DNA from: Muricea muricata
Lineage: Eukaryota; Cnidaria; Anthozoa; Malacalcyonacea; Plexauridae
DNA: 64,000 bases
NCBI GenBank assembly: GCA_963855995.1
Contig: OY979728.1
Location: 496,001-560,000 of the forward strand
Reading direction: 5' to 3'
The position numbers were made by a program, and so were the translations under genes. Shown here in pieces: positions 1-30,400 of this stretch; positions within the stretch are counted from its first letter, which is position 1; each line of letters starts with the position of its first letter. The notes under the pieces were generated by a model. It was not told the origin of the DNA. It searched no databases and was given only the letters and a program-made list of their open reading frames with translations.

Positions 1-525
1 TTTGTCAGCATGTCGAAAGTCTAACTGACAACTTGTGGGCATGTACAGGTCAAAGTCTAACCGACATCTTGTCAACAAGCCAAAAGCCTAACTGATATCT
101 TTTCAACAAGTGAAAAGCCTTACCGACATCTTGTCAACAAGCCAAAAGCCTTACCGGCATCTTGTCAACAAGCCAAAAGCCTAACCAACATCTTTTCAAC
201 AAGCCAAAAGCCTAACTGACATCTTGTCAACAAGCCAAAAACCTAACCGACATCTTGTCAACATGCCAAAAATCTAACTAGGAGCATATCAACATGTCAA
301 AAGTCCATTTCAAAGCTTGTCCACATATCAAAAGACTAACTCAGATCTTATCAACATGTCAAAAGTCTGCTCGAAAACTTGTCAACTAGTCAAAATCCTT
401 ACCAACATTTTATAAACATGCCAAATATTTACCTGACACCTTATCAACACATCAAATATCTAATTCAAAGCTGGTCAATATATCAAAAGGCTAGCCAACA
501 TTTTCCCAACAAATTATATCGTGGA
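1..525. repeat. Tandem array, ~31-bp unit
   Basis: A unit of about 31 bp built on cttgtcaacaagccaaaag followed by cctaaccgacat recurs from the first base to about 525, decaying toward its right end where the copies become divergent. The left edge lies outside the window, so the full size is unknown. No coding potential is seen. Confidence 0.85.
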
Positions 526-1559
526 GACTTCAGGCAGTGTGCTACAGAATAGATTTAATAAATTGATGGATTTGATAGACTGATGTATTGTATACACTTT
601 TAGTAAAATTTTCTTTACTTGCAAAATAAAACAGCTATTTGTTGGTGGCATTATGGCAAAAGAATCTTGTTTAACATATGTACTATTAAAGTCTTTAATC
701 TAAATTAAATTCTAAAAAATGCAATCCTACTAGGACTCTGGACAGAGTGCCTGGCAGGTCACTCAGACATTGATTTTTGGTTATCTTAGTGATTGCATAA
801 GATGTGCTAGCAATGTCTTAAAATGCCTTGGAAGGTACCGTAATAATAATTGATTTAAAAAGGAATTAGTTGGACAGAACAGAAATAAGTGAATGTACCC
901 CACCCCCAATGAACTCTCTAGTTACAGCCCTGCCTGGCCTTGTGCCCATTTTCGTTTGGCAGGCGGAGTGAACGCCTTAGCAGGCGTCTTGTTTACTGAT
1001 AGATAACCACTGAGGCCAACGGCATTATTCCATATATTGCAGCCATTGCATAGGAATGTCACGCCTGTCACCCTTACCAGGAATTAGACTATAGTTTACT
1101 AACTATACTTAGTGTATTTCAATTGTGCACATTTATTTTGCTGCAGGAATTGATCCTGAGAACCTAGTTAGACACTATCCTAGTTGGCCCCCTTTTAGAG
1201 GCATCTTTTCCATAAAAGAGCCCAACACTAATAACTTTTTATAATGCCATCAAACCTTACCAAAGAAATTTGATTGGTTACGTTTTATATTAGTTTATCC
1301 GCTGAAGATGAAACGTAACTATGTATGTGTTATTAACCGGGCACGAGGTCCAGATAAGAAGATACTTACCCAAATACGTGGACAAGTATCGAGTACTAGG
1401 TTTATATTTAGTAAACTTACCTCTACTAATTACACGTAGAATAGTAAGTGTATATCAGCTAGCGCACCATCGTTATGGCTCCAGGAATTGAAATTAGGTC
1501 CACTCTAATTAGGTACCCTCCAGGGTCTTTTCTTGTTAAAACTTAGTAATAAGGGAAAA
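526..1559. other. Intergenic, no gene seen
   Basis: No exon-like reading frame, RNA gene or long repeat was recognised. The DNA is AT-rich and ordinary for the region. Confidence 0.5.
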
Positions 1560-1685
1560 CACTGGTCAGTCTTATTAATGGTCAGTCTTATTACTGGTCA
1601 GTCTTATTAACAAGGTAAATCAAGTTAGGTTATTAATGGTCAGTCTTATTAATAAGGTAAAGCACTGGTCAGTCTTATTAATCAA
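1560..1685. repeat. Short tandem repeat ggtcagtcttattaa
   Basis: The motif ggtcagtcttattaa recurs about five times with spacers such as caaggtaaa and taaagcact. It lies just upstream of a retrotransposon 3' end and may be part of the same insertion. Confidence 0.7.
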
Positions 1686-1799
1686 CGAAGCACTCGCAAT
1701 TCGCTGGCAAAAACCAGAACTCATTAGTATTCTTATAGTAGATATCGTATTACAATGATCTGTATATATTAGGCATTACTATGTAACATTATCCATTCC

Positions 1800-2305
1800 T
1801 GATGATGACTAAATAAACTCGAAACGTTGAATCATAATGTTGTCTTTATTCGGTTGTTGTGTATTTTAAGGTTACAGGTTTTAAGGTTACAGTGACTTCT
1901 TACGCCCTCAGAAATTCTCAAAATGATTTAGACCTACCAAAGCCTAGACGTGAATTCCTTAAAAAAAGCTTCAAGTATAGTGGTTCTAGACTCTGGAACA
2001 ATCTCTCGCTTGAAGCTAAGGAAGCTCAATCAATTTGCTTGTTCAAAGACTTTGTAAGATCAACTAATAATCTGTTAGATTGAATAAATCCTTATTGTAA
2101 CTATTAATATTTAGCCGGATCACACCAACTTTTTGTAAATATGCATGCTATTTATTTTTTCTTCTTTCTTTCCTTTTCTGTCCTTTTGTAAATATCTTCC
2201 TTGATTCTTTTTTTAATTGTTTGACGCCCCTTGTGGAAACCAACTATTTTGTTGACAAGGCTAGCGTCAGTAAATAAAGTTTTACATACATACATACATA
2301 CAGGC
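1800..2305 (+). mobile_element. Non-LTR retrotransposon 3' end (RT C-terminus)
   Basis: Frame 1859-2083 ends in a peptide with the pattern YALRNSQNDLDLPKPRR, then SFKYSGSRLWNNL, then a short region ending FKDFVR and a stop. This arrangement is characteristic of the extreme C-terminus of LINE reverse transcriptase polyproteins common in invertebrate genomes. The endonuclease and RT core are missing, as in a 5'-truncated insertion. It is followed by an A/T-rich tail and a (cata)n microsatellite at about 2284-2302. The family is inferred from remembered similarity; the superfamily cannot be fixed without alignment. Confidence 0.65.
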
Positions 2306-2837
2306 GTGACATAGAACATAGCAAAAAATATAATGATGATTTTACTGGAATTACTGGCAGTGAAACGAAAGCTGAACTGATAAACAAAATGGAAACGACA
2401 GAATAAAATCAACAAACTTACTTCCACTCTATCTCTAGATCATCGTGGTTTCGGTTTTTCTGGTTTCATCTGGTTAGCATTCTCTCTTCATAGAGGTATC
2501 GTACGTAGCAATCTCACTTATATCCCGTCAACCATCATAAAATAACGAAAAAATTAATGTTACAAAATATTTCAAAATATTGGAAAATAAACGAATATTT
2601 GATTGTAAATGACTTTGACAAACCGTGAATTATGATAGTATTTGCATCTTGAAATCTTTTAATTGGCACGGCTAGTGATTAACTTCTTAGGTCGATATTA
2701 ATTCTTGTTCTGTCAATGGTTGGTGGTTAATGTGTTCACGTTTTAATCGACATCCTTGGAAAACTGTCTAAAACTGTCTTAGAAAACTGCTCACAAGATA
2801 AGCACAGAAAACTTACTTTAATAACCATTAGAGAGGA
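2306..2837. other. Intergenic, no gene seen
   Basis: Nothing supported on either strand. Confidence 0.5.
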
Positions 2838-3135
2838 TTTAGAGGTCCAGTAAGTACAACCTCTTATTGATCCAGTGTTACTACAGGAGGAAACCTAAAC
2901 TAAACTAACTTTATTTATACTGGATAGCTCTATCAGTTCTAAACTGTTCTTCCTAAAGACCCAGTAAGGATCATCTGTTATTGATTCAGTGTTTTACTAC
3001 AGGAGGAAAACTAAATTAAACTTACTTTATTTATACTGGATAGCTCTATCAGTTCTAAACTGTTCTTCCTAGAGGTCCAGTAAGGATCATCTCTTATTGA
3101 TTTAGTGCTACTACAGGAGGAGAAAACCAAAACTC
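2838..3135 (+). repeat. ~115-bp satellite, forward copies
   Basis: Nearly three tandem copies of a ~115-bp unit with landmarks gaggtccagtaaggatcat, cttattgatccagtgttac, tacaggaggaaacc, actaactttatttatac and ggatagctctatcagttc. The same unit appears inverted at 3835-4650 and forward again at 6690-7150. Confidence 0.9.
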
Positions 3136-3834
3136 ACCTATTCGTTCTTGTCTTGACATTCACGTCATGTGCCAAAAATTAAACGTAGTTTCTCAGACCT
3201 AAAAGCATACAGATGTTTTCATTGACATTGCCAAGTGGGTCACAACAAATATTTTTTTCTTCCGTGATATTCACAAAACACAATCATATTTAGGATGACT
3301 CTAAACAATCTAAGATATTTGCCTGTATTCTCACATCGTCATACAGATCAGGCAGTGTAATGGCTTGTTCGTAAGCTGGATCTGTGATGACAGCTTGTTT
3401 TAGAAACTCGTATTTAGTTTTATCATATGGTATGAGCGGGATTAAATGCGATTGAGGTGGAGTTTTTTATTAGAAAACATTCTAAAACTAGTGGCAGCCG
3501 AGCAATCGGAGACAAAATTTCCGGTTGCCGGAAATTTTAAGATTTCTAGAAATAAGATCAACAGTCAACATTCCAGCTATACCGCAATGGCAACAATGCC
3601 CGCAATTAAGTAACATCAATTTTTAATCTTAGTCTTCCCATCCTCTTTATCTTCCTATTCAAATAAGACAGACAGATAGAGAACGAGAATTTCCAGGATC
3701 TTACTTAAACGTATCTGTCTTGCCATATATCTTGCATAAAAGTTACTTTCTACTTCAACTCTGTCTGAATCATCATCCATGTTAGCTTTCTTCCTATCCA
3801 CGGACCAACGATTTAGACTGCAAGAAATTTAGGC
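3136..3834. other. Intergenic, no gene seen
   Basis: No convincing exon or repeat. A short inverted motif (ttccggttgccggaa) lies near 3520. Confidence 0.4.
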
Positions 3835-4650
3835 TGGTTCAATAAGAGATGGTCCTTACTGGACCTCCTGGAAGAACAGTTTAGAACTGATAGAGCTATC
3901 CAGTATAAATAAAGTTAGTTTAGTTTAGGTCTCTTCCTGTAGCAACACTGGATCAATAAGAGATGATCCTTACTAGACCTCTAGGAAGAACAGTTTAGAA
4001 CTGATAAAGCTATCCAGTATAAATAAAGTTAAAGTACTGTACCTTGTATGTTTGCATGGTGAATATCAAATTAAAATCTAATTTTGTGGAAACACCACGT
4101 AAGTTTATTATCGCAGAGGTTTCAATCCGTAAGCCCGGACCTTCATCAGCGCTAATAATAATGTGGCTAATTTAAATTCACACGTCTCTTGAATAGATTA
4201 AATATCTAGTATAAAAATAAAGATAGTTTAGTTTAGGTTTCCTCCTGCAGTAACACTGGATCAGTAATAAGAAATATCCTTTCTGGACCTTAGGGAAGAA
4301 CAGTTTAAAAGTGATAGAGCTACCATTAAAAATAAAGTTAGTTTAATTTTCATATGTAGTAACACTGGATCAAAAAGGGAATCTATACTGGATTCATAGA
4401 AAGAAAAGTTTAAAACTGATAGATTAGAGCTATCCAGTATAAATAAAGTTAGTTTAGTTTAGCTTTCCTCCTGTAGTAACACTGAATCAATAAGAGATGA
4501 TCCTTACTGCACCTCTAGGAAGAACAGTTTAGAACTGATAGAGCTATCCAGTATAAATAAAGTTAGTTTAGTTTAGGTTTCCTGCTGTAGTAACACTTGA
4601 TCAATAAGAGATGATCCCTAAGAACAGTTTAGAAATGATAGAGCAAACTA
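3835..4650 (-). repeat. ~115-bp satellite, inverted copies
   Basis: About six full or partial copies of the same ~115-bp unit, here as reverse complement (ggaagaacagtttagaactg, atagagctatccagtataaa). The array is interrupted at about 4070-4200 by a different dispersed repeat beginning attttgtggaaacaccacg, which also occurs near 32556 and as a hairpin at 57005. Confidence 0.9.
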
Positions 4651-6228
4651 CAGTGCGACTCACGATATTACTTGTATGAGATATTTATGCCGTACGTATT
4701 CAAGATGAGCATTGCTATTCATTAAAACTTATGAACATCAAAACAAAGTTGTGAGAAGATCTTTACGATGTTGATATTTGATGTTAGTCACATGACTGAA
4801 AAAATATGGCGTTGTTCCATATTTGAGGCGGACCACGCTATTAGTCTTAAAAATATGATAACACGACAGGACGTCGTTTTTAACTTAATTGGAAGTGGAA
4901 ACGACATTCTTTAACCAAAAACAGCATAGGTAACGACAAGAGAATGTTTTAGCTAGAAAATAAACAAACTTGGTGTCATAGTTGAAGGATTTTTCAAAGA
5001 TTACGTGAAACGGTGGAAAAGAGGGATTCTGGACTTCTAAAATGGATAAGAATGGGAGGTATTAGGCGTTTGAAGGAGAACTGTTCGTAAATTATCATGA
5101 TCAACGTCTATCAACATTTTGAGAAAGTTTGCTTTGCCATATATCTTCAAAACTAGCAATGATGGATTCCTGGTAAGCAATAAAAATTCTAAAGGTACCT
5201 CCACTGGTGTCGTGGAATAAACGTTTGGCACTGGATTGAGGCAAAAAAATGCTTGAGAGCACAACAAGTCGACACAGACAAGTCGAGATCAACATGATAA
5301 TGCCCTAATGCTGGGAAGAGGAACTTCTGATGAAAGGTTTTAGGTACCTGCCAAAGAAGTGGTAGAACGATTATTTGGATCCGTATTATTAGTAACCAAC
5401 ATGTCTTCATATGTGCCTAAATGTGCAAAAGAGACCTCTGATCCCTATTTCCGCTGTTACCAGCGGAACTCGTTTACTTTACCACTTTTTTGTTGACTCC
5501 TTAGCATCGCTGGTCACATACCATCATTGAATATAAATAATCTAACCCATGCATACATTTTCCAAGCTTTATCATGCTGATTTCATCTGCCCGTCAAAAG
5601 GACAAACTTCTGTTGTGCTCTCAAGCATTTTTTTGCCTCAATCCAGTGCCAAACGTTTATTCCACGACACCAGTGGAGGTACTTTTAGAATTATTATGCT
5701 TACCAGGAATCCATCATTGCTAGTTTTGAAGATATATGGCAAAGCAAACTTTCTCAAAATGTTGATAGACGTTCATCATGATAATTTACGAACAGTTCTC
5801 CCTCAAACGCCTAATACCTCCCACTCTTATCCATTTTAGAAATCCAGAATCCCTCTTTTCCACCATTCCACGTAATCTTCGAAAAATCCTTCAACTATGA
5901 CACCAAGTTCGTTTATTTTCTAACTAAAACATTCTCTTATTGTTACCTATGCTGTTTTTGGTTAAAGAATGTCGTTTCCACTTCCAATTAAGTTAAAAAC
6001 GACGTCCTGTCGTGTTATCATATTTTTAAAACTAATAGCGTGGTCCGCCTCAAATATGGAACAGCGCCATATTTTTTCAGTCATGTGACTAACATCAAAT
6101 ATCAACATCGTAAAGATCTTCTCACAACTTTGTTTTGATGTTCGTAAGTTTTAATAAATAGCAATGCTCATTTTGAATACGTACGGCATAAATATCTCAT
6201 ACAACTAATATCGTGAGTCGCAGTGTAG
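4651..6228. repeat. Large palindrome / foldback element
   Basis: The stretch 4651-5270 is repeated as its near-perfect reverse complement at 5608-6228, about 620 bp per arm with a 337-bp spacer. The ends read ctacagtgcgactcacgata and, inverted, tatcgtgagtcgcagtgtag. Reading frames on both arms encode the same peptide fragments because they are the same DNA; they match no family recognised here. Likely a foldback DNA transposon or an inverted duplication. The spacer (5271-5607) holds no recognised gene. Confidence 0.9.
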
Positions 6229-6689
6229 ATAGATGGACAGATCTATTGTTATAGTGAGCAATATATAACGAACCATTTTACCTGCGTGCAAGTGTTGCAG
6301 GCGCCAGACCAAAGCTTGCATGTTTGTCTGAATAGCGACGTTGTGTGATACCTGGAAGAATAAGTGGATAATTTTAATCAAGCACATTTTACCAGTAAAA
6401 ATAGACTGTAAAAAGTGACACTCACTTTGACCATAATGACGAGAAAGCTTGGCTGTGTCCACCATGCTCTGGAATCAAGTTGACGTAGTCTTGAAACTAT
6501 GACACAAGATGAAAACATCCGTCAGAAGACGGTCACATCTGATCTATGCGTATCTTAACTTCGTTGAACTGTTCGGGTTCAGTAGGTGTTTCACACGCCT
6601 CCTGTGAGACTGGATAAGATGGCGTTTTCGTATTTCTTCGACGCACAGCTCGAGGCTACACAACAAAGTAAATTAATTGAAATTGAAGT

Positions 6690-7150
6690 CATTCTTCCTA
6701 GAGGTCCAGTAAGGACCATCTCTTAATGATTAAGTGTTACTGCAGGAGGAAACCTAAATTAAACTAACTTTATCTACACTAGATAGCTCTATCAGTTCTA
6801 AGCTTTTCTTCCTAGAGGTCCAGTAAAGACATCTCTTATTGATCCAGCGTTACTACAGGAGGAAACCTAAACTAACTTTATTCACACTGGATAGCTCTAC
6901 CAGTTCTAAACTGTTCTTCCTAGAGGTCCAGTAAGGATCATCTCTTATTGATTTAGCGTTACTACAGGAGGAAACCTGAACTAAACTAACTTCATTTACG
7001 CTGGATAGCTCTATCAGTTCTTAACTGTTCTTCCTAGAGGTCCAGTAAGAATCATCTCTTGTTGATCCAGCGTTACTACAGGAGGAAACTTAAACTAAAC
7101 AAACTTTATTTGCACTGGATGGCTCTTCAGTTCTAATCTGTTCTTCGAAG
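6690..7150 (+). repeat. ~115-bp satellite, forward copies
   Basis: About four tandem copies of the unit also found at 2838-3135, now to the right of the palindrome and in opposite orientation to the array on its left. The two arrays are therefore roughly mirror images around the palindrome. Confidence 0.9.
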
Positions 7151-7476
7151 AGGCGTATTTTTCAGACAATAGGGTTTTCTAAGTAGTGTTTTTTTCGTGG
7201 CTACACTATAATGTACTGATGTTATTCCAAAAAGGTTAATTCGAAGAAAATTGCATTGAAAAATGAATGCATTTACTTTTTACATGCACTTACTAAGTAT
7301 ATTTTACAACAAGGTGCTTTGCAAATTTACATGTTAATTATATACGATAATAGTATAGCAATTTCTAGGCCACTGACACAACACGGAAGAGAAAATACTG
7401 AGAAATCGACGTAATTTTTCATTTGTCAACTGCAGCCATAAGACTGTTTTTACTTTTTTCAGAATAACTCTTCTTC
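7151..7476. other. Intergenic, no gene seen
   Basis: AT-rich sequence without supported features. Confidence 0.5.
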
Positions 7477-7641
7477 TTAAAGCATTATGGTTTTAATTGC
7501 CGTTTTGATTGCGCACTCAAAGTATTCGAATCCATCCTGATGGACCAGCCGCACATCTCTTCGACTAACTCCTGTCTGCATTTCGTCTAATTCACCCTCA
7601 TCGATATTCGCATTATCAAAACACCAGCCTCTTGCTGCCGA
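7477..7641 (-). CDS. Orphan terminal exon, unknown protein
   Basis: On the minus strand a good splice acceptor (tttaacaatttttcag) at 7642-7643 precedes 54 codons and a TAA. The peptide begins SAARGWCFDNANIDEGELDE, has an acidic stretch, then basic and mixed residues, and ends KTAIKTIML. Its composition is protein-like, unlike the low-complexity frames elsewhere. I do not recognise the family. No upstream exon was found between here and CDK7 (7642-8282). The acceptor is in phase 0, the same phase as the end of CDK7 exon 10, so an alternative CDK7 last exon is formally possible. A separate gene with exons nested in CDK7, or a gene relic, is equally likely. Confidence 0.45.
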   Translation of the reverse strand, partial: SAARGWCFDNANIDEGELDEMQTGVSRRDVRLVHQDGFEYFECAIKTAIKTIML

Positions 7642-8112
7642 CTGAAAAATTGTTAAAAGATGAAAGTAAACTAATGCCAGACTAACAAGTGCCCTGTGCA
7701 GACTAAAGCCAGCAAATGCATGGGGAGATCCAGGCCAAATTATAGAACGCAAGGAACGCTCTAACTCGAGGCCAACTGCAAAAAGTTAGACCTCCCAATT
7801 TTGGCCAAACTTAACCGAAATATAATTGGAAACGAATGGAAATGGGCGAGAACGTTGTACGACCTAAGTTCTCAACAGCCAGAAACGCTACAGCATTGAT
7901 ACCTAACAAGCCTGCCATGAAGTTGAACAAGCCTGTCGACTAAAAATCAGACTTGATCCAACTTAATCTTAAAGTTTGCAGACTTACATCAAGCTTGCGG
8001 ATAAAAAATCTCGACAATTAACTTGCACCAAAACTTTTAACCACTTTCAACATATTTGTTATCATCAAGCCGGAGCTAGCGATCTGAACGCATCCTGATA
8101 TCGGCTTGATGG
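7642..8112. other. Short intergenic region, no gene seen
   Basis: No further exon of the orphan exon's gene could be identified here, and no regulatory element is evident. Confidence 0.4.
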
Positions 8113-8255
8113 CGGCAATGCAACACGGCTGCAACAGAACGCAACACGGCTACAACAGAACGCAACACGGCTACAACAGAACGCAACACGGCTACAACAG
8201 AACGCAACACAACTGCAACAGAACGCAACATGGCTGCAACAGAACGCAACACTTG
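8113..8255. repeat. Minisatellite, ~21-bp unit
   Basis: Six to seven copies of cgcaacacggctacaacagaa lie immediately 3' of the CDK7 stop codon, probably in or just past the 3' UTR. Reading frames here on both strands simply translate the repeat. Confidence 0.9.
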
Positions 8256-8282
8256 CATTTCTCTGGCTGTATTCGACATAAT

Positions 8283-26554
<18,272 letters not shown>

Positions 26555-26559
26555 ATTGG

Positions 26560-26913
26560 ATTTTAGTAGAAAAGCATGCTCACTCACTCACTGACCTCTA
26601 TAAATCGTGGATATCGTGATCCTTACTGAAACGAGAAAAATTTGAATAATCGGCGATCTTAATATGGTAGCAGCCCCCTCCCTCCAACACACACACGACC
26701 CTGAACAGATGTGTGTATTCGGGCAAAATATCAGACAATCGATATATTCCCCCACTCCACGGTCCCCACCCCTTGTCCACAATTACGTGAATTCGGCGAC
26801 TCCTTCTGTAAGACATCTGGGCATCATGTCATTGTTTGTATAGACCGATTGCAGAGTTGAATTCCAGATGCTTCCGAGCAACAATGACATGCAAGCGTTG
26901 ATGGCTGTTGATA
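26560..26913. promoter_or_regulatory. Region upstream of CDK7
   Basis: The interval immediately 5' of the CDK7 start codon on the minus strand must hold the 5' UTR and promoter. No TATA box in a convincing position or other defined element was recognised. Assignment is by position only. Confidence 0.35.
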
Positions 26914-27480
26914 GGGAGTATAGTACACTTTCCCTATATTCAGGTTAAATTTGTCCCCATCTCCTGCCCCCCCCCCCCCCCCGCAAGCTTGAGGCGCTAT
27001 ATTCATTGCGCATGCAGCAAAGTAGTATTAACGTTCATGAGGAAATTCATGAATAATTCATGATATTTTTCATAAAATTAAAGTTCGTGAAAGATTCATG
27101 AATACTTGTTCATGAATGGTTCACTTTCATGAACTGTGCCATTTAACGTTCATGAGAAAATTCATGAATATTTCATGAACATTATTCATTATTATTCTTC
27201 AAATTTTTTGTCAGAATTTTTTCTCAGAATTTTTTTTTCAAATTTTTTTTCCAAATTTTCCTCAAAATTTTTTCTCAGAATTTTTTTTTCAAATTTTTTT
27301 CCCAATTTTTTTTTCCAAATTTTTTTGTCAAAATTTTCCTCAAAATTTTTTCTCAGAATTTTTTTTCAAATTTTTTTCCTAAATTTTTTGTCAAAATTTT
27401 CCTCAAAATTTTTTCGGGATTTGTTTCGAGGGTTTTGCACGCGAGACACACGCGTGTTGCGAGCACCCCACGCGGGACTT
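26914..27480. repeat. Direct segmental duplication, copy 1
   Basis: From agtatagtacactttcccta through a poly-C tract, caagcttgaggcgctatatt, catgaggaaattcatgaata and into the A/T array, this segment recurs in the same order at 28080-28730. Confidence 0.88.
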
Positions 27481-30400
27481 TTCTCGTGATTATATGAATT
27501 TTGAGGAAAATTTGAAAAAAAAATTCGGAAAAAAAATTTGACAAAAGAATTCTCATTCATATAATCACGAGAAAAATCCCGCGTGGGGTGCTCGCAACAC
27601 GCGTGTGTCTCGCGTGCGAAACCCTCGAAAAAAATGCCGAAAAAATTTTGAGGAAAATTTTGACAAAAAATTTTGACAAAAAATTTGGAAAAAAAATTTG
27701 GAAAAAAATTCTAAGGAAAAATTTTGAGGAAAATTTTGACAAAAAAATTTGGAAAAAAAAATTGGAAAAAAAATTTGAGAAAAAATTCTGAGAAAAAATT
27801 TTGAGGAAAATTTTGACAAAAAAATTAAAAAAAAAAATTTGAAAAAAAAAATTGGAAAAAAAATTTGAGAAAAAATTCTGAGAAAAAATTTTGAGGAAAA
27901 TTTTGACAAAAAAATTAAAAAAAAAAAATTGGAAAAAAAAAATTGGAAAAAAAATTTGAAAAAAAATTCTGAGAAAAAATTTTGAGGAAAATTTTGACAA
28001 AAAAATGTAAAAAAAAATTTGACAAAAAAATTTCCATCCATATATCACGAGAAAAATCCCGCGTGGGGTGCACGCGGAGTGAGTATAGTACACTTTCCCT
28101 ATATTCAGATTAAATTTGTCCCCATCTCCTGCCCCCCCCCCCCCCCCCCCCGCAAGCTTGAGGCGCTATATTCATTGCGCATGCAGCAAAGTAGTATTAA
28201 CGTTCATGAGGAAATTCATGAATAATTCATGATATTTTTCATAAAAGTTCGTGAAAAATTCATGAATATTTGTTCATGAATGGTTCACTTTCATGAATTG
28301 TGCCATTTAACGTTCATGAGAAAATTCATGAATATTTCATGAACATTATTCATTATTATTCTTCAAATTTTTTGTCAGAATTTTTTCTCAGAATTTTTTT
28401 TCCAAATTTTTTTTCCAAATTTTCCTCAAAATTTTTTCTCCGAATTTTTTTTTCAAATTTTTTTCCCAATTTTTTTTTCCAAATTTTTTTGTCAAAATTT
28501 TCCTCAAAATTTTTTCTCAGAATTTTTTTTTCAAATTTTTTTCCCAATTTTTTTTTCCAAATTTTTTTGTCAAAATTTTCCTCAAAATTTTTTCTCAGAA
28601 TTTTTTTTCAAATTTTTTTCCTAAATTTTTTGTCAAAATTTTCCTCAAAATTTTTTCGGGATTTGTTTCGAGGGTTTTGCACGCGAGACACACGCGTGTT
28701 GCGAGCACCCCACGCGGGATTTTTCTCGTGATTATATGAATGAGAATTTTTTTGTCAAATTTTTTTTCCAATTTTTTTTTTCCAAATTTTTTTGTAAAAA
28801 ATTTTCCTCAAATTTTTTTCTCAGAATTTTTTTCAAATTATTTTTTTTCCAATTTTTTTCCAAATTTTTTTTGTCAAAATTTTCCTAAAAATTTTTTCAG
28901 GATTTGTTTCGAGGGTTTCGCACGCGAGACACACGCGTGTTGCGAGCACCCCACGCGGGATTTTTCTCGTGATTATATGAATGAGAATTTTTTGTCAAAT
29001 TTTTTTTCCAATTTTTTTTCTCCAAATTTTTTTGTCAAAATTTTCCTCAAAATTTTTTCTCAAAATTTTTTTCAAATTTTTTTCCAATTTTTTTTTCCAA
29101 ATTTTTTTGTCAAAATTTTGCTCAAAACTTTTTCTAGAATTTTTTTTCAAAATTTTCCTCAAAATTTTTTTCAAATTTTTTTTACAATTATTTTTTCAAA
29201 TTTTTTTGTCAAAATTTTCCTCAAAATTTTTTCACAGAATTTTTTTTCCAAATTTTTTTTCCAAATTTTTTTGTCAAAATTTTCCTCAAAATTTTTTCAG
29301 GATTTGTTTCGAGGGTTTCGCACGCGAGACACACGCGTGTTGCGAGCACCCGCGGGACTTTTCTCGTGATTATATGAATTTTGAGGAAAATTTGAAAAAA
29401 AAATTCGGAAAAAAAATTTGACAAAAAATTCTAAGGAAAAATTTTGAGAAAAATTTTGACAAAAAAATTTGGAAAAAAAAAATTGGAAAAAAAATTTGAG
29501 AAAAAATTCTGAAAAAAAATTTTGAGGAAAATTTTGACAAAAAAATGTAAAAAAAAAAATTTGACAAAAAAATTTCCATCCATATATCACGAGAAAAATC
29601 CCGCGTGGGGTGCTCGTAACACGCGTGTGTCTCGCGTGCGAAACCCTCGAAACAAATCCCGAAAAAATTTTGAGGAAAATTTTGACAAAAAAATTTAAAA
29701 AAAAAAAATTTGGAAAAAAAAAATTGGAAAAAAAATTTGAAAAAAAATTCTGAGAAAAAATTTTGAGGAACATTTTGACAAAAAAATTTAAAAAAAAAAT
29801 TTGGAAAAAAAAAATTGGAAAAAAAATTTGAAAAAAAATTCTGAGAAAAAATTTTGAGGAAAATTTTGACAAAAAAATGTAAAAAAAAAAATTTGACAAA
29901 AAAATTTCCATTCATATATCACGAGAAAAATCCCGCGTGGGGTGCTCGTAACACGCGTGTGTCTCGCGTGCGAAACCCTCGAAACAAATCCCGAAAAAAT
30001 TTTGAGGAAAATTTTGACAAAAAAATTTAAAAAAAAAAAATTTGGAAAAAAAAAATTGGAAAAAAAATTTGAAAAAAAATTCTGAGAAAAAATTTTGAGG
30101 AAAATTTTGACAAAAAAATTTAAAAAAAAAAATTTGACAAAAAAATTTCCATCCATATATCACGAGAAAAATCCCGCGTGGGGTGCTCGTAACACGCGTG
30201 TGTCTCGCGTGCGAAACCCTCGAAACAAATCCCGAAAAAATTTTGAGGAAAATTTTGACAAAAAAATTTAGAAAAAAAAATTTGGAAAAAAAATTCTGAC
30301 AAAAAATTTTGAGGAAAATTTTGACAAAAAAAATGGAAAAAAAAATTGGAAAAAAAATTTGACAGAATTTTTTTTCCAATTTTTTCCCAATTTTTTTTTA

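Noticed and set aside
1..525. CRISPR-like array
   Set aside because: Units are contiguous tandem copies without unique spacers, in an animal genome.
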